64,000 nt of DNA from Actinostola sp. cb2023 (Eukaryota; Cnidaria; Anthozoa; Actiniaria; Actinostolidae), in NCBI GenBank assembly GCA_033675265.1, contig JAUJYZ010000906.1:208501-272500 (forward strand), written 5' to 3'. Positions 1 to 12,538 of this stretch are shown here, one piece after another (the stretch's first letter is position 1; each line of letters opens with the position of its first letter). The notes beneath the pieces are model-generated. The model searched no databases, was not told the DNA's origin, and worked only from the letters and a program-made list of their open reading frames with translations. Made by a program: the position numbers and the translations under genes.

Positions 1-224
1 ACCATTAGTTTGGGATGCCTGTGGTAAAGGTATAAATGTTGTTGATTTATCTTTTATGATGCATATCTTTTATCAAAGTATTATATCCTCTTCGATCAAT
101 AACTTCAAATATCGATTATTCATGTATCTTGAGCCTTGTTGTCTTTCAGTTTTGTATAATAATTATATGGGTGTTATATTATATGGCCTGATTTTGGAGA
201 TCGGATCGATCGGAGGCTATAAAC

Positions 225-584
225 TCAGAGATTTAACAGAACATTTCCAACAGAAACTAAATATGATTGAAGAATAACAAAGCTCCTTGTAAGACCTTGT
301 AACGATTCAACTATTTTGTGAGCTACGTGATCAAATGACTTCCCAAATTGAAGAGACAAACGGACGTGCTTGACTTTCTCGAGATCTGACTTCGTCATGT
401 CTGACTTCGTTACAGACATTTCTTCTTGCATATCTAGTTCTCCGCAATTCGATTGGAATAGACTAGTAATAGGTACTGTAAATATCAATCGCTTGGGATA
501 AGATTCGATCAACACCATAAGCGATAACATGATCACGAGTAGTAAATATAACACTGAGAAATCAACAAACTCACCTCCATCCAT
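225..584 (-). CDS. hypothetical 119-aa ORF with a membrane segment
   Basis: It begins MDGGEFVDFSVLYLLLVIML, a hydrophobic segment at about residues 10-27, then a polar part with MSVTKSDMTKSDLEKVK. I do not recognise it. The start region ATGGATGGAG|GTGAGT is also a good splice donor, so the ORF may be partly intronic. There are no neighbours to help. Confidence 0.2.
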   Translation of the reverse strand: MDGGEFVDFSVLYLLLVIMLSLMVLIESYPKRLIFTVPITSLFQSNCGELDMQEEMSVTKSDMTKSDLEKVKHVRLSLQFGKSFDHVAHKIVESLQGLTRSFVILQSYLVSVGNVLLNL

Positions 585-946
585 TCACGGTCACTGCACA
601 AACAAAGTCGAATCTGGAATCACGTGATATTTTGGCGGGAAAACCACCGGTAGTGATTCTATCAGAATACAGCTAAACGGGAGACCGGAGACCGCACGGG
701 ACTAGTGATAGTCAACCAGGTAGAAATTGAGGGAAAGCTAATATGCTATATACATACCCATGAAGTTCTTCTGATCGTTAGCCCTAGAGAGAAATTTATA
801 TCCGTTTCACCACTATTAAGTATTGTGTATATATATTATTTGCAGCCAACCGATTTATTTCCGAGAATCGTGAGTTCGCATCCCAATTGTGGTCAGAAAA
901 ATTGTTTATCAAATAAAAATGAGCATATCTGTGCCGAGACGGGGCC

Positions 947-1135
947 TATAAAATAGCTAGCATAACGTAAATCTTCTATTAAGCGCCCGGGGCGCTTATT
1001 AAATTGGGGCGCTTATTAGAAGAGGGGCGCTTAATAGAGAGGGGCGCTTATTTAATTTCGGAGGTCTTAGGGGGGGCGCTTATTAGAAGAGGGGCGCTTA
1101 ATAGAGAGGGGCGCTTATTTAATTTCCTAAACCAA
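947..1135. repeat. GGGGCGCTTATTA dispersed repeat
   Basis: Repeated GAGGGGCGCTTAATAGAGAG and GGGGCGCTTATTAGAAGAGG, including a roughly 55-bp direct duplication. Similar motifs are at about 54945-55045. Confidence 0.6.
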
Positions 1136-1367
1136 ACACTCAGATTCTCAGATTCTCGTAAACTTAATTATCAACTTAGTACGCAGAAACGATGTCAATA
1201 TGAAATGTAACACAATGGTATGTCAGATAATCGCTGAAATTAAGGTATGACTCAAACAAAAGTTAATGCGGTATCGTACGTACATCGTAAAGACAAGAAA
1301 GCAGTATTTCAGAACCTATATTTCAGATCGGGAGGAGAATAGTGAGGCCTTATGAACGGATTTTTAA

Positions 1368-4300
1368 AGTTTTCCCTTAACTGAATCACGGTATTTGATT
1401 CGAGGGTGCGCCTAATAGGCGAGGTGCATCTTATACGCGAGGAAATATGTGACAATAACTCAATCGTAATGGTTTATTTTATGAACATTGTAGTTACGAT
1501 ACAATGAAATAACGAATGACTGCCTTTTAATACTTACTCATAATAATAGAAAAAGAGAAAAGAACAATCAACTATATTAATTAAGAGTAATGTTAGAGCC
1601 TGAGGGCTAAATTAACTGATAAGTTTTCTATTGTTAGCCTACTTATGTTTCTAATTTATAACAGGCAAGGAAGAAAAAAGAACATCTAAGAGTAGGAACT
1701 GAACTAAGTCTACAGTACAATTATATACGGCTACACACATATACGGTAAACATACAAGTGGATCAGTGTAATAATAGCATCTCGTGTATATTCGAACAAT
1801 TTACAATATCTTTTCTATCTACAAATATTTTTCGATAGACATATTGTGTAAAAAAAAAACAATCCGTCTATCCCAGCGCCATTCCTTCCATCCGTTTACC
1901 CCTCTCATCACTCCATCCATCCATTCATCCATTGATGTATCGAACTCTAGTAAACACTTTATAATAACGAGGTGCTTTACTCACTTGTCTGACCTTCGGC
2001 TGGTTCGATAGTAAGTCAACACAGTTCAGCAAGTAATACTGTTGTGTGGCTCCAATTTACTCATCGATATTGCTATAACGACAATTAAAGCGGTTAATAA
2101 ATATATTTTTTAACATTTTGTTCTTTAAAACTCAAAATATACCAATGTTAATCTCATCATTTTGCAAATAAAGTAAAGAGAAGGAAAAAAAAAAAGTTGG
2201 TGTCCACGTACAGAGAGTCGATCCCGGGCTCACTGGCGTCGAGGTCCAGCGTATATCCAGAGGACTACGTTAGTCAATAAATTTCCATAACAATAACCGC
2301 TACACGATAGACTACTAAATTAACCCTCGAAATCAATCGGAAGTACAGATAGCTTGAAGTGGTAAGGGGCAGTCATTTAGGACTAGGATACGACTGTTCC
2401 CTCCCTCTTTGACTACTTCGCTGATTGTGTACTACCCGATAGCGCGGATGAGGCCGAAACCTTCGTCCTATACGTAACATACGGTGACTCGGCATTTAAG
2501 TCTGGGTGATGGTCGATTTTTTAGTGTTTTGCATAAATTATCCAACGTAGCGCGCGGGTTCGAGCCACGGTCCCGTCAAGCGCATTTTTTTTTTTTTAAG
2601 ATTCTGGATTTATTTCTTCGGTAAAGTTTAGTTTAAATGATTTTTGTATTATTTCAATGCTTTCTTTTATAGAACTGAATTGATTTTATGATTTTTTTCC
2701 TTTTAGGGATTTGTCAGCCATTAAATTTTAAATTGAGTGTTGAAAATGTTGTGACCTTCCCCTAGCGATGGAATGAAATTTCCTGACCCTCCCCAAATAC
2801 TCCATTTTCACTGTCTATTTTTTCATGACCCTCCAGGGGCTCAAAAAGTTATGGCCCTCCCCCATTTTCCACCCCACCCCATCCTCCCTGCTAATCTCTG
2901 ACAAGTTCCTTAGTTTCTGTGTTTTCTTTAGCTCACTCCTTCAGCGAGCTGAGCAATTAACCACTTTGGAAACGAGTAAAGGACTGGGAACGAGTTTCTA
3001 GACTATTAAATCTATTTTAACATCAAAATTAGTAAGTTTCAGGAGTTTGATAGGGTTTGGATAAGTAGCAAATGAACTGCAGACATTCAAAAACTGTAAA
3101 AGAAATGTATGGTTACAGGGGACGCAATAGCCATTTTCGCAAACAAGTGTTTTCCTTCTGCACACCCGAAAAGGATTCTGGGAACATGCGGGAAATTTGG
3201 ACAGGGAAAGACCCGCCATTTCCGTTTTTGAGATTTTTTATTTTCCCCTAAACTGAATCACGGTATTTGATTCGAGGGTGCGCCTAATAGGCGAGGTGCG
3301 TCTTATACGCGAGGAAATATGTGACAATAACGCAATCGTAATGGTTTATTTTATGAACATTGTAGTTACGATACAATGAAATAACGAATGACTGCCTTTT
3401 AATACTTACTCTAAAATGTTCATACAAGTTGACATATATAATTGATAATAATAGAAAAAGAGAAAAGAACAATCAACTATATTAATTAAGAGTAATGTTA
3501 GAGCCTGAGGGCTAAATGAACTGATAAGTTTTCTATTGTTAGCCTACTTATGTTTCTAATTTATAACAGGCAAGGAAGAAAAAAGAACATCTAAGAGTAG
3601 GAACTGAACTAAGTCTACAGTACAATTATATACGGCTACACACATATACGGTAAACATACAAGTGGATCAGTGTAATAATAGCATCTCGTGTATATTCGA
3701 ACAATTTACAATATCTTTTCTATCTACAAATATTTTTCGATAGACATATTGTGTAAAAAAAAACAATCCGTCTATCCCGGCGCCATTCGAATTCCTTCCA
3801 TCCGTTTATCCCTCTCATCACTCCATCCATCCATCCATCCATTGATGTATCGATCTCTAGTAAACACTTTATAATAACGAGGTGCTTTACTCACTTGTCT
3901 GACTTCGATCCGGCTGGTTCGATGGTAAGTCAACACAGCTCAGCAAGTAATACTGTTGTGTGGCTCCAATTTACTCATCGATATTGCTATAACGACAATT
4001 AAAGCGGTTAATAAATATATTTTTTAACATTTTTTGTTCTTTAAAACTCAAAATATACCAATGTTAATCTCATCATTTTGCAAATAAAGTAAAGAGAAGG
4101 AAAAAAAAAAAGTTGGTGTCCACGTACAGAGAGTCGATCCCGGGCTCACTGGCGTCGAGGTCCAGCGTATATCCAGAGGACTACGTTAGTCAATAAATTT
4201 CCATAACAATAACCGCTACACGATAGACTACTAAATTAACCCTCGAAATCAATCGGAAGTACAGATAGCTTGAAGTGGTAAGGGGCAGTCATTTAGGACT

Positions 4301-5125
4301 AGGATACGACTGTTCCCTCCCTCTTTGACTACTTCGCTGATTGTGTACTACCCGATAGCGCGGATGAGGCCGAAACCTTCGTCCTATACGTAACATACGG
4401 TGACTCAGCATTTAAGTCTGGGTGTATGGTCGATTTTTTAGTGTTTTGCATAAATTATCCAACGTAGCGCGCGGGTTCGAGCCACGGACCCGTCAAGCGC
4501 ATTTTTTTTTTTTAGATTCTGGATTTATTTCTTCGGTAAAGTTTAGTTTAAATGATTTTTGTATTATTTCAATGCTTTCTTTTATAGAACTGAATTGATT
4601 TTATGATTTTTTTCCTTTTAGGGATTTGTCAGCCATTAAATTTTAAATTGAGTGTTGAAAATGTTGTGACCCTCCCCTAGCGATGGAATGAAATTTCCTG
4701 ACCCTCCCCAAATACCAAATACTCCATTTTCACTGTCTATTTTTTCATGACCCTCCAGGGGCTCAAAAAGTTATGGCCCTCCCCCATTTTCCACCCCACC
4801 CCATCCTCCCTGCTAATCTCTGACAAGTTCCTTAGTTTCCGTGTTTTCTTTAGCTCACTCCTTCAGCGAGCTGAGCAATTAACCACTTTGGAAACGAGTA
4901 AAGGACTGGGAACGAGTTTCTAGAATATTTTAAGTTTCAGGAGTTTGATAGGGTTTGGATAAGTAGCAAATGAACTGCAGACATTCAAAAACTGTAAAAG
5001 AAATGTATGGTTACAGGGGACGCAATAGCCATTTTCGCAAACAAGTGTTTTCCTTCTGCACACCCGAAAAGGATTCTGGGAACATGCGGGAAATTTGGAC
5101 AGGGAAAGGCCCGCCATTTCCGTTT
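1368..5125. repeat. 1.88-kb tandem direct duplication
   Basis: Copy 1 is about 1368-3232 and copy 2 about 3242-5125, both starting ACTGAATCACGGTATTTGAT and ending GGGAAAGRCCCGCCATTTCC. They differ by small indels (about 32 bp extra in copy 2 near 3415-3446) and a few substitutions. The unit has a GCGGGTTCGAGCCACGG B-box-like motif followed by a T run. No gene recognised. Confidence 0.85.
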
Positions 5126-6340
5126 GTGAATTTTGTTGTGTGTCGAGCCACCCCTTCCTACTGGCAAACTATTGCACCGACTGCATTGTTTAGAGGTCGC
5201 AGAAACTCGCACAAATTGCCTTCGTAGGTCTAGGAATCCAGCTGTAGAACGGCCAGGGAGGCAATTTCACTCTTGGGCGGTCATCTACGGGTCTTTGTGC
5301 CTGTACCGCAAACCTTTAGCTTCAGAAAATCTACGTAAACGTTAACACTGTGGACGATCGCTCGAGATGTTCATCAGTAGTGTGACTACATTCAATGTTA
5401 TACACCTATTAGTCAACACTCCAAGACTGCAAAGCATTTCGGTCATTTTTCTCGTAATTAATTTATTCAGAGCATATTTTGGTTGCATGGGTTTGTGACA
5501 TGTTATTATGGAAAGCAGCAGCGGTATGCTTTAAAACTGAATATTTAGGAAAATACAAGTACTACAAACGTGTTGGTGCTGGTACTAACCCCGTTGAACA
5601 AGAAGGCATCAAAAATGTGCATGCCATGCTTCCAAACAGTTAATGAGCTGAAAAACTACATTCATGATAACTATTTACAATGGCCACAACTGAATAAAGT
5701 AATTACGAGGAAAATTACCGAAATCCTTTGCAGTCTTGGAGTGTTGACTGTTGCTTCGACTGAGACGATTTTTGAAATAGGTGTAACTAGAGCCTGCTAC
5801 TCAAAAACGTAGTTTCAGATTTAATCTTTAACATACATACATATTTTATTTAGTATCATTATATGATAAGAATATTACAAAGTTGATAAGAAGATAGCTG
5901 ATCGAGTACCTCAAAGGTCGATTCGTGCTAAAAACATTCATTTGAACCCAGGACTAAGTCTAGTTGTACCACAGGTAGCCCAACCATTGATACTGAGCCT
6001 ACTTAATCAATATTTATTAATTATATTTATTAATATTTGTATGCGAGCGTCTTTTTTGATGGGTTTCCTGTGGTAGAGCACGTGTGTTCGCATGGACATG
6101 TTGGGCTTCCTGTGTACGTGCACATCTGTGTTATACTGCATCTGAAACAACAAAAAGGAAACGTCAAACTAATAATATTCATGGTTATCAGGGTTCCCGA
6201 TTAACCGCCTGTTTTAGCAGTAAACGTTTCTTAATAAATCTATCAATCTGCCTGTTTTCAAACAAGAAAAAAAAACGTTTTTCAATAAGGTTTGGGCTGG
6301 CAGCTGTTTGATGATCTAATGAGTCATGATGATGATTAAA
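5126..6340. other. no recognised gene; transposon remnants
   Basis: Contains two copies of the recurring CCTGTGGT motif (about 5970 and 6065-6110) and a fragment near 5740-5800 (GACGATTTTTGAAATAGGTG) related to the element at 44.47-44.77 kb. Small open frames here have no support. Confidence 0.5.
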
Positions 6341-6349
6341 TGGAAACTA

Positions 6350-6492
6350 GCGAGTACAGTAGTATAAAGACGATTAGTAGAGCTGTTGCTGCTGCAAGGT
6401 GGTGGATGTCATGGTACTGTACGAGTACAGTAGTATAAAGACGATTAGTAGAGCTGCTGCTGCTGCAAGGTGGTGGATGTCATGGTACTGTA
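6350..6492. repeat. 71-bp direct duplication
   Basis: Two copies of a unit starting GAGTACAGTAGTATAAAGAC and ending GATGTCATGGTACTGTA differ at one or two bases. The end GTCATGGTACTGTAC resembles part of the 27-bp unit further right. Confidence 0.8.
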
Positions 6493-6495
6493 CTA

Positions 6496-7060
6496 TACGC
6501 CCTATGCACGAGTGCTGGTTTTCGAGATCAGGATACTAGAATCTTTCGACATAAAAATGACCACTGCCATCTGAAAAAGCAATTATTCATCAATATTTTT
6601 GGAAAATTTCAAAAGTATTGGATAAAATCCCGCGAAGATATCATAAATGACATTTATAGGGTTTATTATGGGATTTTGCCGTCATGAGTACAGCCTCGTT
6701 CTGGTGTATTTTCAGAATTAAAAACGTTCATAACTCCGCAAGGACATGTCATTTCGTCCTAAAACTTTTACACTTATCTTATATAAATATGTTCTTTTAG
6801 TGGAACATGTTAAACCTTGAAATTAAGCAATTTAGAAAATTGATGTACATCAGAACGAGGCTGTGTATGCATGACGGCAAAATCCCATACTAAACCCTAT
6901 AAATGTTATTTACGATATCTTCGCGGGATTTTATCCAATACTTTTGAAAATTTCCAAAAATATTGATGAATAATTGCTTTTTCAGATGGCAGTGGTTATT
7001 TTTATGTCAAAAGATTCTAGTATCCTGATCTCGAAAATCAGCACTCGTGCATAGGGCGTA
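6496..7060. mobile_element. 565-bp hairpin element (MITE)
   Basis: Two arms of about 210 bp in inverted order, with ends TACGCCCTATGCACGAGTGC. Arm identity is high. Contains no coding sequence that I recognise. Confidence 0.8.
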
Positions 7061-7064
7061 TTAA

Positions 7065-7262
7065 AGTTGCTAGTAGTTAAAGTTAAAGTAGTTACGGTAC
7101 GGTTGGTGACGGTATCACGCCATGATCGTACGGTATCCAAGCATTCTGATTGGTCGAGTAATGATTTTGCGCGCTGTGATTGGTTGAATAGATGTCTTCG
7201 ATTCCGTACCGTAACCGTAACTCCGTGCCGTAGGTTTCCTACTCATACGAAAACGACTCTAT
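7065..7262. mobile_element. MITE-like element, GTACGG/CCGTAC family
   Basis: Arms GTTACGGTACGG and CCGTACCGTAACCGTAAC surround ATTGGT motifs, ending in CATACGAAAACGACTCTA. Related copies, some inverted, occur at 35.17-35.47 kb, 54.62-54.76 kb and 62.49-62.59 kb. Confidence 0.6.
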
Positions 7263-10200
7263 TATGTAGCAGTCATGGTACTGTACTATTATGTAGCAGT
7301 CATGGTATTGTGCTATTATGTAGCAGTCATGGTACTGTACTATTATGTAGCAGTCATGGTATTGTACTATTATGTAGCAGTCATGGTATTGTACTATTAT
7401 GTAGCAGTCATGGTATTGTACTATTACGTAGCAGTCATGGTATTGTACTATTATGTAGCAGTCATGGTATTGTACTATTATGTAGCAGTCATGGTATTGT
7501 ACTATTATGTAGCAGTCATGGTATTGTACTATTATGTAGCAGTCATGGTACTGTACTATTATTATGTAGCAGTCATGGTATTGTACTATTATGTAGCAGT
7601 CATGGTATTGTACTATTATGTAGCAGTCATGGTACTGTACTATTATGTAGCAGTCATGGTATTGTACTATTATGTAGCAGTCATGGTATTGTACTATTAT
7701 GTAGCAGTCATGGTACTGTACTATTATGTAGCAGTCATGGTATTGTACTATTATGTAGCAGTCATGGTACTGTACTATTATGTAGCAGTCATGGTATTGT
7801 ACTATTATTTACCAGTCATGGTATTGTACTATTATATAGCAGTCATGGTATTGTACTATTATGTAGCAGTCATGGTATTGTACTATTATGTAGCAGTCAT
7901 GGTATTGTACTATTATGTAGCAGTCATGGTACTTACTATTATGTAGCAGTCACGGTACTGTACTATTATGTAGCAGTCATGGTACTGTACTATTATGTAG
8001 CAGTCATGGTACTGTACTATTATGTAGCAGTCATGGTACTGTACTATTATGTAGCAGTCATGGTATTGTACTATTATGTAGCAGTCATGGTATTGTACTA
8101 TTATGTAGCAGTCATGGTACTGTACTATTATGTAGCAGTCATGGTATTGTACTATTATGTAGCAGTCATGGTATTGTACTATTATGTAGCAGTCATGGTA
8201 CTGTACTATTATGTAGCAGTCATGGTACTGTACTATTATGTAGCAGTCATGGTACTGTACTATTATGTAGCAGTCATGGTATTGTACTATTATGTAGCAG
8301 TCATGGTACTGTACTATTATGTAGCAGTCATGGTACTGTACTATTATGTAGCAGTCATGGTATTGTACTATTATGTAGCAGTCATGGTACTGTACTATTA
8401 TGTAGCAGTCATGGTACTGTACTATTATGTAGCAGTCATGGTACTGTACTATTATGTAGCAGTCATGGTATTGTACTATTATGTAGCAGTCATGGTATTG
8501 TACTATTATGTAGCAGTCATGGTATTGTACTATTATGTAGCAGTCATGGTATTGTACTATTATGTAGCAGTCATGGTACTGTACTATTATGTAGCAGTCA
8601 TGGTACTGTACTATTATGTAGCAGTCATGGTACTGTACTATTATGTAGCAGTCATGGTATTGTACTATTATGTAGCAGTCATGGTACTGTACTATTATGT
8701 AGCAGTCATGGTACTGTACTATTATGTAGCAGTCATGGTACTGTACTATTATGTAGCAGTCATGGTATTGTACTATTATGTAGCAGTCATGGTATTGTAC
8801 TATTATGTAGCAGTCATGGTACTGTACTATTATGTAGCAGTCATGGTATTGTACTATTATGTAGCAGTCATGGTACTGTACTATTATGTAGCAGTCATGG
8901 TATTGTACTATTATGTAGCAGTCATGGTATTGTACTATTATGTAGCAGTCATGGTACTGTACTATTATGTAGCAGTCATGGTACTGTACTATTATGTAGC
9001 AGTCATGGTATTGTACTATTATGTAGCAGTCATGGTATTGTACTATTATGTAGCAGTCATGGTATTGTACTATTATGTAGCAGTCATGGTACTGTACTAT
9101 TATGTAGCAGTCATGGTATTGTACTATTATGTAGCAGTCATGGTATTGTACTATTATGTAGCAGTCATGGTATTGTACTATTATGTAGCAGTCATGGTAT
9201 TGTACTATTATGTAGCAGTCATGGTACTGTACTATTATGTAGCAGTCATGGTACTATACTATTATGTAGCAGTCATGGTACTGTACTATTATGTAGCAGT
9301 CATGGTATTGTACTATTATGTAGCAGTCATGGTATTGTACTATTATGTAGCAGTCATGGTACTATACTATTATGTAGCAGTCATGGTATTGTACAATTAT
9401 GTAGCAGTCATGGTATTGTACTATTATGTAGCAGTCATGGTACTATATACTATTATGTAGCAGTCATGGTATTGTACTATTATGTAGCAGTCATGGTACT
9501 GTACTATTATGTAGCAGTCATGGTATTGTACTATTATGTAGCAGTCATGGTATTGTACTATTATGTAGCAGTCATGGTACTGTACTATTATGTAGCAGTC
9601 ATGGTATTGTACTATTATGTAGCAGTCATGGTATTTACTATTATGTAGCAGTCATGGTATTGTACTATTATGTAGCAGTCATGGTATTGTACTATTATGT
9701 AGCAGTCATGGTATTGTACTATTATGTAGCAGTCATGGTACTGTACTATTATGTAGCAGTCATGGTATTGTACTATTATGTAGCAGTCATGGTATTGTAC
9801 TATTATGTAGCAGTCATGGTATTGTACTATTATGTAGCAGTCATGGTATTGTACTATTATGTAGCAGTCATGGTACTGTACTATTATTATGTAGCAGTCA
9901 TGGTATTGTACTATTATGTAGCAGTCATGGTATTGTACTATTATGTAGCAGTCATGGTATTGTACTATTATGTAGCAGTCATGGTACTATACTATTATGT
10001 AGCAGTCATGGTATTGTACAATTATGTAGCAGTCATGGTATTGTACTATTATGTAGCAGTCATGGTATTGTACTATTATGTAGCAGTCATGGTATTGTAC
10101 TATTATGTAGCAGTCATGGTATTGTACTATTATGTAGCAGTCATGGTATTGTATTATTACGTAGCAGTCATGGTATTGTACTATTATGTAGCAGTCATGG

Positions 10201-10662
10201 TATTGTACTATTATGTAGCAGTCATGGTATTGTACTATTATGTAGCAGTCATGGTATTGTACTATTATGTAGCAGTCATGGTATTGTACTATTATGTAGC
10301 AGTCATGGTATTGTACTATTATGTAGCAGTCATGGTATTGTACTATTATGTAGCAGTCATGGTATTGTACTATTATTTACCAGTCATGGTACTGTACTAT
10401 TATGTAGCAGTCATGGTATTGTACTATTATGTAGCAGTCATGGTATTGTACTATTATGTAGCAGTCATGGTACTGTACTATTATGTAGCAGTCATGGTAC
10501 GGTACTATTATGTAGCAGTCATGGTATTTACTATTATGTAGCAGTTATGGTACTGTACTATTATGTAGCAGTCATGGTACTGTACTATTATGTAGCAGTC
10601 ATGGTACTGTACTATTATGTAGCAGTCAGTCATGGTACTGTACTATTATGTAGCAGTACTGA
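7257..10662. repeat. 3.4-kb minisatellite, 27-bp unit, about 125 copies
   Basis: The unit is ATTATGTAGCAGTCATGG plus TAYTGTACT. Variants include a 3-bp ATT insertion, a 3-bp loss and a TTTACC change. Because 27 is a multiple of three, long meaningless open frames appear in it. It begins at the end of an inverted-repeat element (ACGACTCTA) and ends about 75 bp past the helicase 3' end. Confidence 0.97.
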
Positions 10663-10735
10663 TGTTACTGACATTGACAATCAATGAGATAGTAGATGAA
10701 GGTGAAGGTGCTGATACTTTTAAAACAACACAATC

Positions 10736-12538
10736 TCAAATACCTTTCTTTTCTTGCTCATTTGTATCCTGTACTGGTTGTGTTTTCACATCTTTGTCAG
10801 AGGTTTCCTGTGTGGCTTCCGAAGATTCTGCTTGGATTGAAATGTTGCAGGTTGTTTTCTCTTCTTGGACAGGTTTGCCTACAGGAGGGTTTGTGTCCTG
10901 TTGAGGCCGTCTCTTGTCAATATCACCGCTTTCTTGTGTTCCTACACTACTATGTGTGGCATCAGAGGCTCGTAGTTCTTGATCATGAAAGGAAAGTTCT
11001 TGGGCATCAGATCCTGGAGCATCAGACTCCATAGCCTGCCTCTCAGCTGTCCTTTCAGGAACTTGTCGTTCTTGATCATGAAAGGAAAGTTCTTGAGCAT
11101 CAGATCCTGGAGCACCAGGCTCCATAGCCTGCCTCTCAGCTGGCCTCTCAGGAGCTTGTCGTTCTTGATCATGAAAGGAAAGTTCTTGAGCATCAGATCC
11201 TGGAGCACCAGGCTCCATTGGCTGCCTCTCAGCTGGCCTCTCAGGGAGCTTGTCGTTCTTGATCATGAAAGGAAAGTTCTTGAGCATCAGATCCTGGAGC
11301 ACCAGGCTCCATAGCCTGCCTCTCAGCTGGCCTCTCAGGAGCTTGTCGTTCTTGATCATGAAAGGAAAGTTCTTGAGCATCAGATCCTGGAGCACCAGGC
11401 TCCATAGCCTGCCTCTCAGCTGGCCTCTCAGGAGCTTGTCGTTCTTGATCATGAAAGGAAAGTTCTTGAGCTTCAGATCCTGGAGCACCAGGCTCCATAG
11501 AACGCCTCTCAGCTGGCCTCTCAGGAGCTTGTCGTTCTTGATCATGAAAGAAAGTTCTTGAGCTTCAGATCCTGGAGCACCAGGCTCCATAGAACGCCAT
11601 AGAACGCCTCTCAGCTGGCCTCTCAGGAGCTTGTCGTTCTTGATCATGAAAGGAAAGTTCTTGAGCTTCAGATCCTGGAGCACCAGGCTCCATAGAACGC
11701 CTCTCAACTGGCCTCTCAGGAGCTTGTCGTTCTTGATCATGAAAAGAAAGTTCTTGAGCTTCAGATCCTGGAGCACCAGGCTCCATAGAACGCCTCTCAG
11801 CTGGCCTCTCAGGAGCTTGTCGTTCTTGATCATGAAAGGAAAGTTCTTGAGCTTCAGATCCTGGAGCACCAGGCTCCATAGAACGCCTCTCAACTGGCCT
11901 CTCAGGAGCTTGTCGTTCTTGATCATGAAAGGAAAGTTCTTGAGCTTCAGATCCTGGAGCACCAGGCTCCATAGCCTGCCTCTCAGCTGTCCTTTCAGGA
12001 GCTTGTCGTTCTTGATCATGAAAGGAAAGTTCTTGAGCATCAGATCCTGGAGCACCAGGCTCCATAGCCTGCCTCTCAGCTGTCCTTTCAGGAGCTTGTC
12101 GTTCTTGATCATGAAAGGAAAGTTCTTGAGCTTCAGATCCTGGAGCACCAGGCTCCATAGCCTGCCTCTCAGCTGGCCTTTCAGGAGCTTGTCGTTCTTG
12201 ATCATGAAAGGAAAGTTCTTCAGCTTCAGATCCTGGAGCACCAGGCTCCATAGCCTGCCTCTCAGCTGGCCTCTCAGGAGCTTGTCGTTCTTGATCATGA
12301 AAGGAAAGTTCTTGAGCTTCAGATCCTGGAGCACCAGGCTCCATAGCCTGCCTCTCAGCTGTCCTTTCAGGAGCTTGTCGTTCTTGATCATGAAAGGAAA
12401 GTTCTCGCGCTACAGGTTCTGGAGCGCCAGACTTTCTTGACTCCTCCACAGAATGTCTCTCTGGTGAGCTTGGTTCTGTTTGAGGGGACACCGCACTACC
12501 TTGTTGTGGAGGTGGCTGTTCATTCTGGTTGTTGGAGC
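10736..12538 (-). CDS. probable helicase exon 24: repeat tail with frameshifts
   Basis: The exon opens SNNQNEQPPPQQGSAVSPQT and then has about 15 tandem units of 93 bp (31 residues, core ELSFHDQERQAPER, then MEPGAPGS). The final unique part is DKRRPQQDTNPPVGKPVQEE to a stop at 10736. P-, E-, Q- and R-rich sequence suggests a disordered tail. The acceptor is a CAG/AAG tandem site: the inner AG gives an in-phase Cys codon, the outer AG gives TAA. As sequenced, a 10-bp duplication near 11590 creates a stop at 11565. A 1-bp loss near 11548 and a 1-bp gain near 11250 also occur. It may be a separate gene; the join to exon 23 is inferred. Confidence 0.5.

Noticed and set aside
2540..2600. Possible tRNA gene (GCGGGTTCGAGCCACGG followed by a T run)
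   Set aside because: A B-box-like motif and terminator are present, but no A box or cloverleaf could be found at the right distance.
5570..5812. Plus-strand ORF of 80 codons
   Set aside because: Its second half overlaps a sequence shared with the inverted-repeat element at 44.5 kb, so it is probably transposon-derived noise.
7067..10541. Long plus-strand open frames (up to 797 codons) of YYYVAVMVL repeats
   Set aside because: They arise because the 27-bp unit is a multiple of three and lacks a stop in that frame; no start context, splice sites or homology.
11250..12440. Plus-strand open frame (FLIMKGKFLSFRSWSTRL repeats)
   Set aside because: Antisense of the 93-bp coding repeat. The minus strand has the plausible hydrophilic composition, a unique N- and C-terminal part and a splice acceptor.
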